Shown here: positions 25,416-33,923 of the stretch, piece after piece
How positions within the stretch are numbered: position 1 is the stretch's first letter
Layout: every line of letters begins with the position of its first letter
Source: Streptomyces sp. NBC_00433
Lineage (GTDB): Bacteria; Actinomycetota; Actinomycetes; Streptomycetales; Streptomycetaceae
Direction: 5' to 3'
DNA length: 64,000 nt
NCBI GenBank assembly: GCA_036015235.1
Contig: CP107926.1
Span: 4,545,501 to 4,609,500, forward strand
Program-made: the position numbers and the translations under genes
Notes under the pieces: model-generated
The model's input: only the letters and a program-made list of their open reading frames with translations
Databases searched by the model: none
Told to the model about the DNA's origin: nothing

Positions 25416-26282
25416 ATGACAGGAACGATCGCAGGGGGCGTCTTCACGCCCACCGCCGCACCCGGCATGACCCTGAGCCGGATGGGTTACGGGGCCATGC
25501 AGCTGGCAGGGCCCGGCGTCTTCGGGCCGCCCAAGGACCGCGGCGAGGCGGTCGCGGTGCTGCGGACGGCCGTCGAGCTGGGGGTGACGCATATCGACAC
25601 CAGCGACTTCTACGGGCCTGACGTCGTCAACGAGCTGATCAAGGAGGCGCTGCACCCGTATCCCGAGGACCTGCACATCGTGACCAAGGTGGGCGCCCGG
25701 CGCGACAGCGAGGGCGCGTGGCTGCCGGCGCTGGACCCGGAGTCGCTGCGGCAGCACGTGAAGGACAACCTCCAGCGGCTCGGCCTGGACGTGCTGGACG
25801 CGGTCAACCTGCGGGTCGGCGGCATCGAGGGCCCGGCGAGCGCGCCGCTGGCCGAGGAGTTCGGGGTGCTCGCCGAGCTGCGCGAGCAGGGGCTGATCCG
25901 GCACCTGGGGCTGAGCAATGTCACATCGGAGCAGCTCACCGAGGCGCAGGCGGTCGCCCCTGTGGTGACCGTGCAGAACCTCTACAACATCGCGAACCGC
26001 GCGGACGACGCGCTGCTCGACCGGTGCGCGGCCGAGGGCATCGCCTTCGCCGCCTTCTTCCCGCTGGGCGGCTTCAGCCCGCTGCAGTCGGCGGTCCTGG
26101 ACTCGGTCGCCGCGAGGGTCGGCGCGTCGCCGCAGCAGACGGCGCTTGCCTGGCTGTTGCAGCGCTCGCCCGCGACGGTGCTGATCCCGGGCACGTCGTC
26201 GGTGGCGCACCTGCGGGAGAACATCGCGGCGGCCGACCTGGTGCTGCCGGCGGACGCCGTGGCGGAGCTGAACGCCGTCTGA
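25416..26282 (+). CDS. Aldo/keto reductase, variant lacking the catalytic histidine
   Basis: The 288-residue TIM-barrel NADPH-dependent reductase has HIDTSDFYGPDVVN (Asp and Tyr of the tetrad), IVTKVG (Lys) and the NADP site LIPGTSSVAHL. The tetrad His, found in LLQLH of relatives, is replaced: the strand reads DAVNLRVGG. This NLR form is, to my memory, a recurring actinobacterial subgroup, so the protein may still be active with altered chemistry. ATG 25416 follows GAGGAAAGGC. It resembles the reductase at 39572-40444 in its last 60 residues. Confidence 0.85.
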   Translation: MTGTIAGGVFTPTAAPGMTLSRMGYGAMQLAGPGVFGPPKDRGEAVAVLRTAVELGVTHIDTSDFYGPDVVNELIKEALHPYPEDLHIVTKVGARRDSEGAWLPALDPESLRQHVKDNLQRLGLDVLDAVNLRVGGIEGPASAPLAEEFGVLAELREQGLIRHLGLSNVTSEQLTEAQAVAPVVTVQNLYNIANRADDALLDRCAAEGIAFAAFFPLGGFSPLQSAVLDSVAARVGASPQQTALAWLLQRSPATVLIPGTSSVAHLRENIAAADLVLPADAVAELNAV

Positions 26283-26300
26283 ACCCCTGCCGCAGCCCAG

Positions 26301-26319
26301 CTATACGCTATGTGTATAG
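26301..26319. promoter_or_regulatory. AT-rich palindrome upstream of a deacetylase-like gene
   Basis: CTATAC (26301-26306) and GTATAG (26314-26319) are perfect inverted half-sites with a 7-base spacer. They stand out as AT-rich in GC-rich DNA, 55 bp before the start codon of the lipoprotein at 26374. This could be a repressor operator or an unusual -10 region. Confidence 0.45.
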
Positions 26320-26373
26320 TTCCTCGCGGTCCGCCCGAACGGGCGATCGGCCACGAGGAGAGGGAACACCCGC

Positions 26374-27183
26374 ATGCGGAGCACCACCACCGCGCGCCGC
26401 GTCCGTACGCTGGCCGCGCTGCTGACCACGGGGGCCGTCGCCGTCGGCCTGAGCGGCTGCAACGGCTACGACGCGACGGCCCCGGCGAAGGCCAGGGGCC
26501 ACGTCGCGGCGAGCGGCGCCGCCGCCTTCGCGCCGGCTCCCGGCGGCGGCTCGGTCGACTGCCGCAAGGCCAAGTGCGTGGCCCTGACCTTCGACGCGGG
26601 CCCGAGCGTCCGCACCCCGCAGATACTGGACCTGCTGGACAAATACCACATCCACGCGACCTTCTTCACGCTCGGCAAGAACCATGTGCGCAAGCACCCC
26701 GAGATGGTGAAGGCGATGGCCGCGCAGGGCGACGAGGTCGAGACGCTCACCTGGTCGCACCAGATCCTCACCAAGATCAGCAAGGACGAGGTGCGCAAGG
26801 AGATCACCGAGGGCGCGGACGCCGTCCAGAAGGTGATCGGCGTACGCCCGACGCTGCTGCGCCCGCCGCAGGGCCGCACCAGCAGCACCGTCACCGCGAT
26901 CGCCAAGGACCTCGGCATGGCGGAGGTCGTCTGGAGCGCGGACGGCGCCGACTACCGGACGACCGACCCGAAGCTGATAGCCGATCGGATACTCGACCAC
27001 ACCAAGCGCGACGGCATCATCCTGCTGCACGACCTGGTCGACCCGACGAACAAGGGCTACAACGGCACGATCGCGGCCGTCCCCGCGATCATCTCCACCC
27101 TCCAGGCCCGCGGTTACACCTTCGTCACCGTCAAGCAGCTGCTGGCTCCCGGCACTCCGCAGCCCGGCAAGGTCTACAAGTAG
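26374..27183 (+). CDS. CE4-like lipoprotein with two metal ligands replaced
   Basis: The 269-residue protein has a lipoprotein signal with LSGC (Cys29) and a full NodB fold (70-245). Motif 1 reads LTFDAGP, so the metal-binding second Asp is Ala75. Motif 2 reads ETLTWSHQ where HxxxH is expected, so the first His is Leu125 and only His129 remains. RPPQG replaces the usual RPPYG, and ILLHD is present. With two of three metal ligands gone, deacetylation is unlikely; glycan binding is an alternative role. ATG 26374 lies after GAGGAGAGGG. It stands alone, 100 bp after the aldo/keto reductase. Confidence 0.85.
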   Translation: MRSTTTARRVRTLAALLTTGAVAVGLSGCNGYDATAPAKARGHVAASGAAAFAPAPGGGSVDCRKAKCVALTFDAGPSVRTPQILDLLDKYHIHATFFTLGKNHVRKHPEMVKAMAAQGDEVETLTWSHQILTKISKDEVRKEITEGADAVQKVIGVRPTLLRPPQGRTSSTVTAIAKDLGMAEVVWSADGADYRTTDPKLIADRILDHTKRDGIILLHDLVDPTNKGYNGTIAAVPAIISTLQARGYTFVTVKQLLAPGTPQPGKVYK

Positions 27184-27383
27184 CGGTCCGCGCCCGGCGG
27201 CCCGTGCGCGGGGGTCCGCAAGTAGCGGGACATTACACGAGATGTCACTGCCGGGTGGTTAAAGGTCCAGCTAAGGACCACCTTTCATGGTTCCCTCCGC
27301 CTTCGGGTGGCGTGCACACTACAGCCCGGCGGCCGTCAATTCCGGTCGCCGAACGCTGCAGTCCCGCTACCGAGCCACCCGTT

Positions 27384-27395
27384 GGAGTAGTCATC
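27384..27395 (+). promoter_or_regulatory. Shine-Dalgarno GGAG placed before an ATC codon
   Basis: GGAG (27384-27387) and a 5-base spacer precede ATC at 27393. The frame from there (TDIRKPRAVRAAVV) gives a basic N-region leading into the sedolisin signal peptide. The first legal start (GTG 27420) has no Shine-Dalgarno. An AUC start or a mutated ATG is possible. Confidence 0.45.
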
Positions 27396-27419
27396 ACCGA
27401 CATACGCAAACCCCGTGCA

Positions 27420-29444
27420 GTGCGGGCCGCCGTGGTCGCGGCGGCCTCGCTCGCCCTGGCGTCCGGCACGCTGCTGGTCGCCGCCCCGTCGCAGGCGGCC
27501 GGCGACGCCGCACCCGCCGCGAAGACCATCGCGGGCAGCCACCCCGGGTGGGCGACACCGGCGGGCGACGCCGGGTCCGTACCGGCCGGGACCGAGATCA
27601 CCGGCACCGTCTATCTCGCCGGCCAGGACCCCGCGGGCCTGACCGCGTACGCCACCGCGGTCTCCGACCCGGCGAACGCGGCCTACGGGCGCTTCCTCAG
27701 CCCCGCGCAATACCAGGCGCGGTTCGGCGCCACGCCCGCACAGGTCGAGGCGGTCACCAAGTGGGCGACCGGCGCGGGCCTGAAGGTGGTGGGCAGCACC
27801 CAGCACGCGGTCACCGTCAAGGGCACCGACACGGCGATCGCCAAGGCCTTCGGCACCGGCATCCGCCAATACCGCGTGGGCGGGCAGTTGCGGCACGCCC
27901 CGGCCCGCGACGTCACCGTCCCCGCGTCGGTGTCCTCCGCGATCCTCGGCGTCAGCGGCCTCAGCACGGCCGGCGCCAAGGCCAGGCCCGACTCGGTCCG
28001 GGTCGACGACGAGCCCGGCGTGGTCGCCAAGGGCCAGAAGGGTGTCACCCCGCAGAAGGGCAAGGGCACCCTGCCGACCACCGCGACCTGCTCCGACTAC
28101 TGGGGCCAGAAGTCCACCACGGCGGGCCCCGCGGGCTACGCCAAGGGCGCGACGCCGTTCGACCAGTGCTCCTTCTACCCCTCGCAGCTGCGCAAGGCGT
28201 ACGGCATCACCGCGTCGGGGCTGACCGGCAAGGGCGCGACGATCGCGATCGTGGACGCGTACGGCAGCTCCACGATGCTCGCCGACGCCGACCAGTACGC
28301 GGTCAACCACGGTGACAAGGCCTTCAAGAGCGGGCAGTACACCGAGCACGTCGACCCGGCGCAGTGGCAGGACCAGGACCTGTGCGGCGGGCCCGAGGGC
28401 TGGGCGCCCGAGGAGGCGCTCGACGTCGAGATGGCGCACGGGCTCGCACCCGACGCCAAGGTCGTCTACGTGGGGGCCAACTCCTGCAACGACGACGACC
28501 TGCTGGCCGCGATCACCACGATCGTGGACCAGCACCTGGCGGATGTCGTCTCCAACTCGTGGGGCGAGATCATGCACACCAGCGACAACCTCGACGTCTC
28601 GGCGTCCGAGATCGCCGCGTACGAGCAGGTCTTCAAGCAGGCCGCGGCCGAGGGCATCGGCATCGGCTTCTCCGCGGGCGACTGCGGTGACAGCAGCCCG
28701 CTGGCGGCCGCGACCGGCGCCAACTGCCAGAAGGACACCACCCGGGCGCAGGCCAACTGGCCGGACTCCGACCCGTGGGTGACCTCGGTCGGCGGCACCG
28801 CGCTGGGCATCAGCAACAAGTCGGGCGGCTACGGCTTCGAGACCGACATGGGCACCCTGCGCTCCAACCTGTCGGCGGACGGCACCAGTTGGGTCCCCGC
28901 GGTCCCGGCGCCCTTCTACTTCGGCGGTGGCGGCGGCACCAGCGAGGACTTCGCGCAGCCGGCCTACCAGCGCGGTGCCGTGCCCGGTTCGCTGTCGCAC
29001 ACCCTGATGACGGGCGCGCACAGCCGCGGCGCGATGCGGGTCACGCCCGACGTGTCGATGGTCGGCGACCTCTACACCTCGGTCCTGGTCGGCATCTCCG
29101 ACGGCGCCGACTACAGCGAGGCCGGCTACGGCGGCACCAGCGTCTCGTCGCCCGAATTCGCCGCGGTGCAGGCGGACGCGCTCCAGGCCAGGCACCACGC
29201 CATCGGCTTCGCCAACCCGCTGCTCTACGCGCACCCCGGCCAGCTGCGCGACGTGGTCGACGAGAACGCCGCGCACCACGCCAAGACCCCGCTGAGCAGC
29301 ATCGTGGACTTCGGCACGCTCAACGGCGTGCTGACCGCCCGCCTGGTCGCCTTCGGCCAGGACACCTCGCTCAACGCGGTCCGCGGCTACGACAACGCGA
29401 CAGGCCTCGGCACCCCGACCCTGTCCTACCTCCGCTCCCACTGA
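27420..29444 (+). CDS. Secreted S53 sedolisin/kumamolisin-type serine peptidase
   Basis: The precursor (674 residues from GTG 27420, or 683 if from ATC 27393) has a signal peptide ending at APSQAAG. A pro-kumamolisin activation domain (about 35-200) and an S53 catalytic domain follow. The Glu/Asp pair lies in EEALDVEMAHG, the oxyanion Asp in FSAGDCGDS, and the nucleophile Ser in GGTSVSSPEF. Such enzymes are acid-active secreted proteases that remove their own pro-domain. The C-terminal Asp residues around VVDENA and RGYDNATGLGTP fit the S53 calcium site. It is a single gene with its own terminator. The upstream 230 bp contain no gene. Confidence 0.9.
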   Translation: MRAAVVAAASLALASGTLLVAAPSQAAGDAAPAAKTIAGSHPGWATPAGDAGSVPAGTEITGTVYLAGQDPAGLTAYATAVSDPANAAYGRFLSPAQYQARFGATPAQVEAVTKWATGAGLKVVGSTQHAVTVKGTDTAIAKAFGTGIRQYRVGGQLRHAPARDVTVPASVSSAILGVSGLSTAGAKARPDSVRVDDEPGVVAKGQKGVTPQKGKGTLPTTATCSDYWGQKSTTAGPAGYAKGATPFDQCSFYPSQLRKAYGITASGLTGKGATIAIVDAYGSSTMLADADQYAVNHGDKAFKSGQYTEHVDPAQWQDQDLCGGPEGWAPEEALDVEMAHGLAPDAKVVYVGANSCNDDDLLAAITTIVDQHLADVVSNSWGEIMHTSDNLDVSASEIAAYEQVFKQAAAEGIGIGFSAGDCGDSSPLAAATGANCQKDTTRAQANWPDSDPWVTSVGGTALGISNKSGGYGFETDMGTLRSNLSADGTSWVPAVPAPFYFGGGGGTSEDFAQPAYQRGAVPGSLSHTLMTGAHSRGAMRVTPDVSMVGDLYTSVLVGISDGADYSEAGYGGTSVSSPEFAAVQADALQARHHAIGFANPLLYAHPGQLRDVVDENAAHHAKTPLSSIVDFGTLNGVLTARLVAFGQDTSLNAVRGYDNATGLGTPTLSYLRSH

Positions 29445-29459
29445 CCGACCCCGCCCCCC

Positions 29460-29496
29460 GGAGCCGGGCCCCGCGTCCGACGCGGGCCCCGGCTCC
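29460..29496 (+). terminator. Strong terminator hairpin after the sedolisin gene
   Basis: Arms at 29460-29476 and 29480-29496 (GGAGCCGGG... and ...CCCGGCTCC) pair over 17 bp with one mismatch and a 3-base loop. They lie 16 bases after the stop codon. Confidence 0.8.
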
Positions 29497-29606
29497 GGCC
29501 GTTCACGCACTCCGGCGACACCTGCCGTTGGCCTGGACGTGTCCGCCGTGTCACCGTTCCCTGGAAGGGTGAGGTTGTTACGACGGAGCGTTACGGGGGG
29601 CACCGG

Positions 29607-30782
29607 ATGGCGGAACCGGGATTAGGGGGGACCGCCGAGCCCTCACTGGCGGTGGTGGCGGCGCCGGGGGCGGTGCGCAGGCGGGTCGGGCGGATCGCCC
29701 GGCTGACGCTCGCCATGGGAATGCTGGTCGGCGGGACCGCCGTGCTGGGCGCGAACGGGCGGCTGGGGGTGCCGTTCGAGCATGTCACCACACTCACCGG
29801 GCGGTTGGCGTCGGTCGGTGACCTCTTCGAGGACCCGCGGATGACACGGCTGCTGCGCAAGCACGGGTTGAAGGTCGACACCCTCACCGCGGGATCGCGG
29901 GAGGTGGCCAACGGCAGCCTTGAGGGGCTGGACTTCGTCTTCCCCTCCGGCGAGGACGCCGCGATGCAGATCAAGCAGACCCGGCAGCGGCAGGGGCGCT
30001 ACGACAAGGACTGGCACCCCTTCGCCAGCCCACTGGTGCTGGCCAGCTACCGGCCCTACGCCGACGCGCTCGCCGCGGACGGGGACGCGCGGGCCACCGG
30101 GCCCCTCTACTACTCCCTGGACATGGCCCGCTTCCTGAAGCTCGGCACCCGCACCTGGCAGAGCATCGGCTTCCGCACCCCGGGCGCGACCAGCGGCAAC
30201 CTCGTCCTGGCCCACACCTCGGACATCTGCCAGTCCAACTCCGCCGACAGCTACCTGGGGCTTATCGCCTTCACCTTCAACGGCCTCCGGGTGCCGACCG
30301 GTTACCCGGAGGCCGACCGGCTGGCCGCGCGGATGCGGGACCTGGTGCTCAGGCAGGGGGTGCCGGGCGCGGACCTGATGACGTCGTACGTCTCCCGCTC
30401 GGGGCCCGCCATCGACCCGGTCGTGGTGGTCTACGAGCACCAGTTCCTGGCCTACCAGGCCGCCTACCGGGCCGCGCACGGCGAACCGGACGACAGCCGG
30501 GTGCTGCTCTACCCGTCGTCGCAGCTGCTCAGCCGGCCGTCCTTCATCGCGCTGGACCACCGGGCCGACCGGCTCGGCGAGCTGCTCGCGAGCGACCCGG
30601 AGATCCGGCGCCGGGAGACCGAGCTGGGCTACCGGGTCACCGGCAGCGAGGCCCTCGACGGGACGCTGCGCAAGGAGCACGTCCCGGTCCCCGACCCCAC
30701 CGCGGGCGGGCTGACCTCGGCGGAGATGCCGGACACCCCGGTGCTTGAGCGGATGATCGACGGGATCAAGGACTGCCCGTAG
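29607..30782 (+). CDS. Exported protein of unknown function (substrate-binding-like)
   Basis: The 391-residue protein has an N-terminal cytoplasmic stretch, one membrane helix (about 31-50, LTLAMGMLVGGTAVLGANG) and an extracytoplasmic domain. That domain has the look of a periplasmic binding protein: KVDTLTAGSREVANGSLEGLD, FVFPSGEDAA, PLYYSLDMARFLKLG, and a Cys pair DICQSN plus the C-terminal KDCP. The ligand is unknown. A direct repeat of GTTACG (29577 and 29590) precedes the start and could be a regulator site. The next gene starts 20 bp on with a strong RBS, so the two form an operon. Confidence 0.65.
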   Translation: MAEPGLGGTAEPSLAVVAAPGAVRRRVGRIARLTLAMGMLVGGTAVLGANGRLGVPFEHVTTLTGRLASVGDLFEDPRMTRLLRKHGLKVDTLTAGSREVANGSLEGLDFVFPSGEDAAMQIKQTRQRQGRYDKDWHPFASPLVLASYRPYADALAADGDARATGPLYYSLDMARFLKLGTRTWQSIGFRTPGATSGNLVLAHTSDICQSNSADSYLGLIAFTFNGLRVPTGYPEADRLAARMRDLVLRQGVPGADLMTSYVSRSGPAIDPVVVVYEHQFLAYQAAYRAAHGEPDDSRVLLYPSSQLLSRPSFIALDHRADRLGELLASDPEIRRRETELGYRVTGSEALDGTLRKEHVPVPDPTAGGLTSAEMPDTPVLERMIDGIKDCP

Positions 30783-30802
30783 CGGCAGGGGAGGAGGTCC
30801 GC

Positions 30803-31549
30803 GTGCCCGTCTTCGACGACGGCCTGTGGTGGGACGTCAACTGGCCCTGGATGGTGCTGTGGCTGCTGACCGCGTCCAGTGCGGTCGCCCTGGTCGTGCT
30901 GATCGCCGGCCCCCGGCTGCGGCGCGGGGCCAGCCCGTCTGCCGGGCTGCTGGCCGGGCGGACCTGCCTGTATCTCGACAGCGGCCAGATCATGGACAAC
31001 TACCAGATGAACGACTACACGGCGGCGCTGCGCCGGGAGGTCGAGCAGCGCACCAGCAGCGGCGGCGCCGTCCGGCTGGCCTGGCGGCTGCTGCCGGCGC
31101 TCAGCCCCGACGCGAGCTACGAGACCAGCCGCCAGGTCGTGACCAGCTACATCGAGGAGGCCACCCCGATCTCGGTGATCGGCGTCATCCTCGACGCCCT
31201 GGAGCGGAGCGGCGCCGTCGTCAGGGCCGACCTGCGGAGCGCCACGATCGAGCGCGGCCCGTCGCTGCGCACCTCCTCCGCGGTGCCCGGCGCGCGGCTC
31301 AGCGCAGCGACCGACGGCTTCGTCCTGCTGACCGCGGACCTCACCGGCGACGGCACCACAGGAACCGTCCTCACCTCGCTCTACGGCGGCAGCGCCCGGG
31401 TACGCCTGACCTGCGACCCGGACGGCTTCCGGGCCGCGGTGCCGGGGCCGGCCGCGAGATTGCGGGCGGCGCTGTGCCTGGTCAAGGCCGGCACCTGGCA
31501 TCCGGAGAGCGACACCCTCGACGTCCGCGCGCTGGCGATCTTCACCTGA
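30803..31549 (+). CDS. Membrane-anchored hypothetical protein, partner of the upstream gene
   Basis: The 248-residue protein has a Trp-rich N-terminus (LWWDVNWPWMVLWLL) that forms a membrane helix to about residue 38. A soluble domain (TCLYLDSGQIMDNYQMNDYTAALRRE...) follows, ending in a small beta domain (ARVRLTCDPDGFRAAV). GTG 30803 has GGGGAGGAGG upstream. No family is recognised. Its operon with the binding-protein-like gene suggests a two-part envelope sensor or transport component. Confidence 0.65.
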   Translation: MPVFDDGLWWDVNWPWMVLWLLTASSAVALVVLIAGPRLRRGASPSAGLLAGRTCLYLDSGQIMDNYQMNDYTAALRREVEQRTSSGGAVRLAWRLLPALSPDASYETSRQVVTSYIEEATPISVIGVILDALERSGAVVRADLRSATIERGPSLRTSSAVPGARLSAATDGFVLLTADLTGDGTTGTVLTSLYGGSARVRLTCDPDGFRAAVPGPAARLRAALCLVKAGTWHPESDTLDVRALAIFT

Positions 31550-31614
31550 ACCGCCCGGGGGGGCAGACCCGGTCGTCCAGCACGAAGCGCAGCGGGCCCC
31601 GGCTCCCGGGCGGG

Positions 31615-33468
31615 TCAGCGGCGGGCGGCGGGCAGCCGCTGCTCGGCCCAGATGATCTTCCCGGCCTGGGTGTAGCGGGTGCCCCACCGCTCGGCGATCT
31701 GCGCGACCAGGAAGAGGCCGCGCCCGCCCTCGTCGGTGGTCGCGGCGTACCGCAGGTGCGGGGAGGTGTTCGAGGAGTCGCCGACCTCGCAGATCAGGCT
31801 GCGGTCCAGCAGCAGGCGTACGTCGATCGGGCCGGTGGCGTAGCGGATCGCGTTGGTGACCAGCTCGCTGAGGATCAGCTCGGTGGTGAAGGCCAGCTCG
31901 TCGAGGCCCCACGCGGCCAGCTGGTCGGTGGCGCTGTTGCGCACCGCCCCCACCGCCGCCGGGTCGGTGGGCACCTCCCAGCAGGCGATGCGGTCCTCGG
32001 GCAGGGCGCGGGTCTCGGCGACCAGCAGCGCGATGTCGTCCGTGGGCACGGCCGGCATCATCGCGGCCATCACCGCGTCGCAGGTCTCCTCCGGCGTACG
32101 CCCCGGCGCCCCGGACAGTGCGGCCCGCAGCATGTCCAGGCCCACGTCGATGTCCCTGGCGCGGTCCTCGACCAGGCCGTCGGTGTAGAGCACCAGCCGG
32201 CTGCCCTCGGCCAACCGGTGCTCCACCGCCTCGAAGGGCAGCCCGCCCAGGCCCAGCGGCGGCCCGGCCGGCACGTCGAGCAGCTCCACCGAACCGTCGG
32301 GGAGGACCAGCGCGGGCGGCAGGTGCCCGGCCCTGGCCAGCTGGCAGCAGCGGGTGACCGGGTCGTAGATCGCGTACAGGCACGTCGCCCCGGCGATCGG
32401 CGCACCGGCGCCGGGCAGGCCGCCGCCGGTCGACTCGTCCTTGTCGATCCGGCCGACCAGGTCGTCCAGGTGCGCCAGCAGGTCGTCGGGCGGCAGGTCC
32501 AGCATCGAGAAGTTGAAGACCGCGGTCCGCAGCCGCCCCATGGTGGCCGCCGCGTGCATGCCGTGCCCGACGATGTCGCCGACGACCACCGCGACCCTCG
32601 CGCCCGCCAGCGGGATGACGTCGAACCAGTCGCCGCCGACGCCCGCCTGCGCGGGCAGGTAGCGGAAGGCGACATCGAGCGCGCTCTGGTCGGGCAGCCC
32701 GTGCGGCAGCAGGCTCTGCTGCAGATTCACCGCCATCGCCGTATTGCCGGTGATGGCCGCGTCGAGCTGCTCCTGGGTGGTGTATTTGGTGTCGAAGAAG
32801 CCGGTGTTGCGCCCGACCCGCAGCACCGCCGTCCGGTCGGCGACCGCCCGCACCTCTTCCAACTCCGGGCTGACCAGCAGCACCCCCAGGTGCTGGTCGC
32901 GCAGCCGCTGCACCAGTTCGAGCACCCGGGCGGCCTGCCGCGGCCCGAGCGCGGCCGTCGGCTCGTCGAGGATGATCAGCTCGGGCTCGCCGATCAGCGC
33001 CCTGGCGATGGCCACCCCCTGCCGCTGCGCGCCGGACAGCGACGCCACCGGCACCCGCAGGCTGTCGATGGGCACCGACAGCGCGTCCAGCAGGGTGCGG
33101 GCCCGCTTCTCCATCTTGATCTCGCTGAGCATGCCCAGGGTGCGCAACTCCCGGCCCAGGAAGAGGTTCTCGACGGTGTCGAGGTTGTCGCACAGCGACA
33201 GGTCCTGGTGGATCGTGGCGATCCCGAGCTTCAGGGCGTCCTGGGGTCTTCGCAGGTCGACGACCCGCCCGCGCCACTCCACGACCCCGACGTCCGCCTG
33301 CGTCACCCCCGCGATGACCTTGACCAGCGTCGACTTCCCCGCCCCGTTGCTGCCGACCAGGCCGACCGCTTCGCCCTCGTTGATCGTGAGGTCGACATCG
33401 CACAGCGCCTGCACCGCACCGAACCGCTTCGAGACTCCGCGCACGGAAAGCAGCGGGCTGTCGGTCAC
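31615..33468 (-). CDS. ABC-ATPase / SpoIIE-type phosphatase / HATPase fusion protein
   Basis: This 617-residue soluble protein joins three signalling domains. Residues 5-235 are an ABC ATPase of the sugar-import type: Walker A GSNGAGKST (39-47), Q-loop HQDL (Gln88), signature LSGAQ (144-148) and Walker B IILDEP (165-170). The H-loop His is replaced by Pro201 (VLLVSPELEE). Residues 260-485 are a SpoIIE/PP2C Ser/Thr phosphatase with the metal motifs GGDWFD, GDIVGHG, YTDG and TDD intact. Residues 497-612 are an RsbW-like HATPase (SELVTNAIRYA, GDSSNTSP, GGRGLFLV). GTG 33468 follows GGAGGTGG. No permease gene is near, so the ABC part is probably regulatory. A role in anti-anti-sigma control is inferred. 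Confidence 0.85.
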   Translation of the reverse strand: MTDSPLLSVRGVSKRFGAVQALCDVDLTINEGEAVGLVGSNGAGKSTLVKVIAGVTQADVGVVEWRGRVVDLRRPQDALKLGIATIHQDLSLCDNLDTVENLFLGRELRTLGMLSEIKMEKRARTLLDALSVPIDSLRVPVASLSGAQRQGVAIARALIGEPELIILDEPTAALGPRQAARVLELVQRLRDQHLGVLLVSPELEEVRAVADRTAVLRVGRNTGFFDTKYTTQEQLDAAITGNTAMAVNLQQSLLPHGLPDQSALDVAFRYLPAQAGVGGDWFDVIPLAGARVAVVVGDIVGHGMHAAATMGRLRTAVFNFSMLDLPPDDLLAHLDDLVGRIDKDESTGGGLPGAGAPIAGATCLYAIYDPVTRCCQLARAGHLPPALVLPDGSVELLDVPAGPPLGLGGLPFEAVEHRLAEGSRLVLYTDGLVEDRARDIDVGLDMLRAALSGAPGRTPEETCDAVMAAMMPAVPTDDIALLVAETRALPEDRIACWEVPTDPAAVGAVRNSATDQLAAWGLDELAFTTELILSELVTNAIRYATGPIDVRLLLDRSLICEVGDSSNTSPHLRYAATTDEGGRGLFLVAQIAERWGTRYTQAGKIIWAEQRLPAARR

Positions 33469-33583
33469 GTAAACCACCTCCCTGCCCCCGGGCGCACGCC
33501 GCCCCGTTACCCGAGTCTGCCCGGCGTACCGCCCCCGCGCACCGTGGCGGGCGGCAGATCGCAACCGCACCGTAATACAGGTG

Positions 33584-33605
33584 GGCGCCCGGTATTCCGG
33601 GCGCC
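33584..33605 (-). terminator. Terminator hairpin after the zinc-ribbon gene
   Basis: GGCGCCCGG (33584-33592) and CCGGGCGCC (33597-33605) form a perfect 9-bp stem with loop TATT, 25 bases after the stop codon of the minus-strand gene at 33630. Confidence 0.7.
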
Positions 33606-33629
33606 GCGGGGTGTGTCCGGCCCGACCGC

Positions 33630-33923
33630 TCAGGCGGTGGGGTGCTGGTGGTTGTGCACGGCCGGCTGCCCGTACTGCGCCTGCGGCTGCTGGGCACTGG
33701 CCAGCAGCTGGTCGGCCTGCTCCTTCGAGAGCTGCTGCGCGGCACCGCAGAAGGTGCACTGCGTCACGTATTTCGTGCTGATCGGGAAGAGCGGGATGAA
33801 GAAGAGCGAGAACTTGGTGACGCGCTTCTTGAGCGAGTGCGCGGCCGGATTCCCGCAGCGCCCGCAGACCAGCGTGATCATCGCCAGGGTGTACAGATAT
33901 CCCTTGGTCCCGAATATGATCAT
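33630..33923 (-). CDS. Small zinc-ribbon protein
   Basis: The 97-residue protein has a two-Cys-pair ribbon: CGRCG near residue 20 and CTFCG near residue 57. A hydrophobic stretch (FSLFFIPLFPISTKYV) lies between them and a Gln/Ala-rich tail ends in a His-containing peptide. Proteins of this kind are common in streptomycetes and of unknown role. ATG 33923 has GAGGGGG 8 bases upstream. It is a single gene with its own terminator. Confidence 0.75.
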   Translation of the reverse strand: MIIFGTKGYLYTLAMITLVCGRCGNPAAHSLKKRVTKFSLFFIPLFPISTKYVTQCTFCGAAQQLSKEQADQLLASAQQPQAQYGQPAVHNHQHPTA

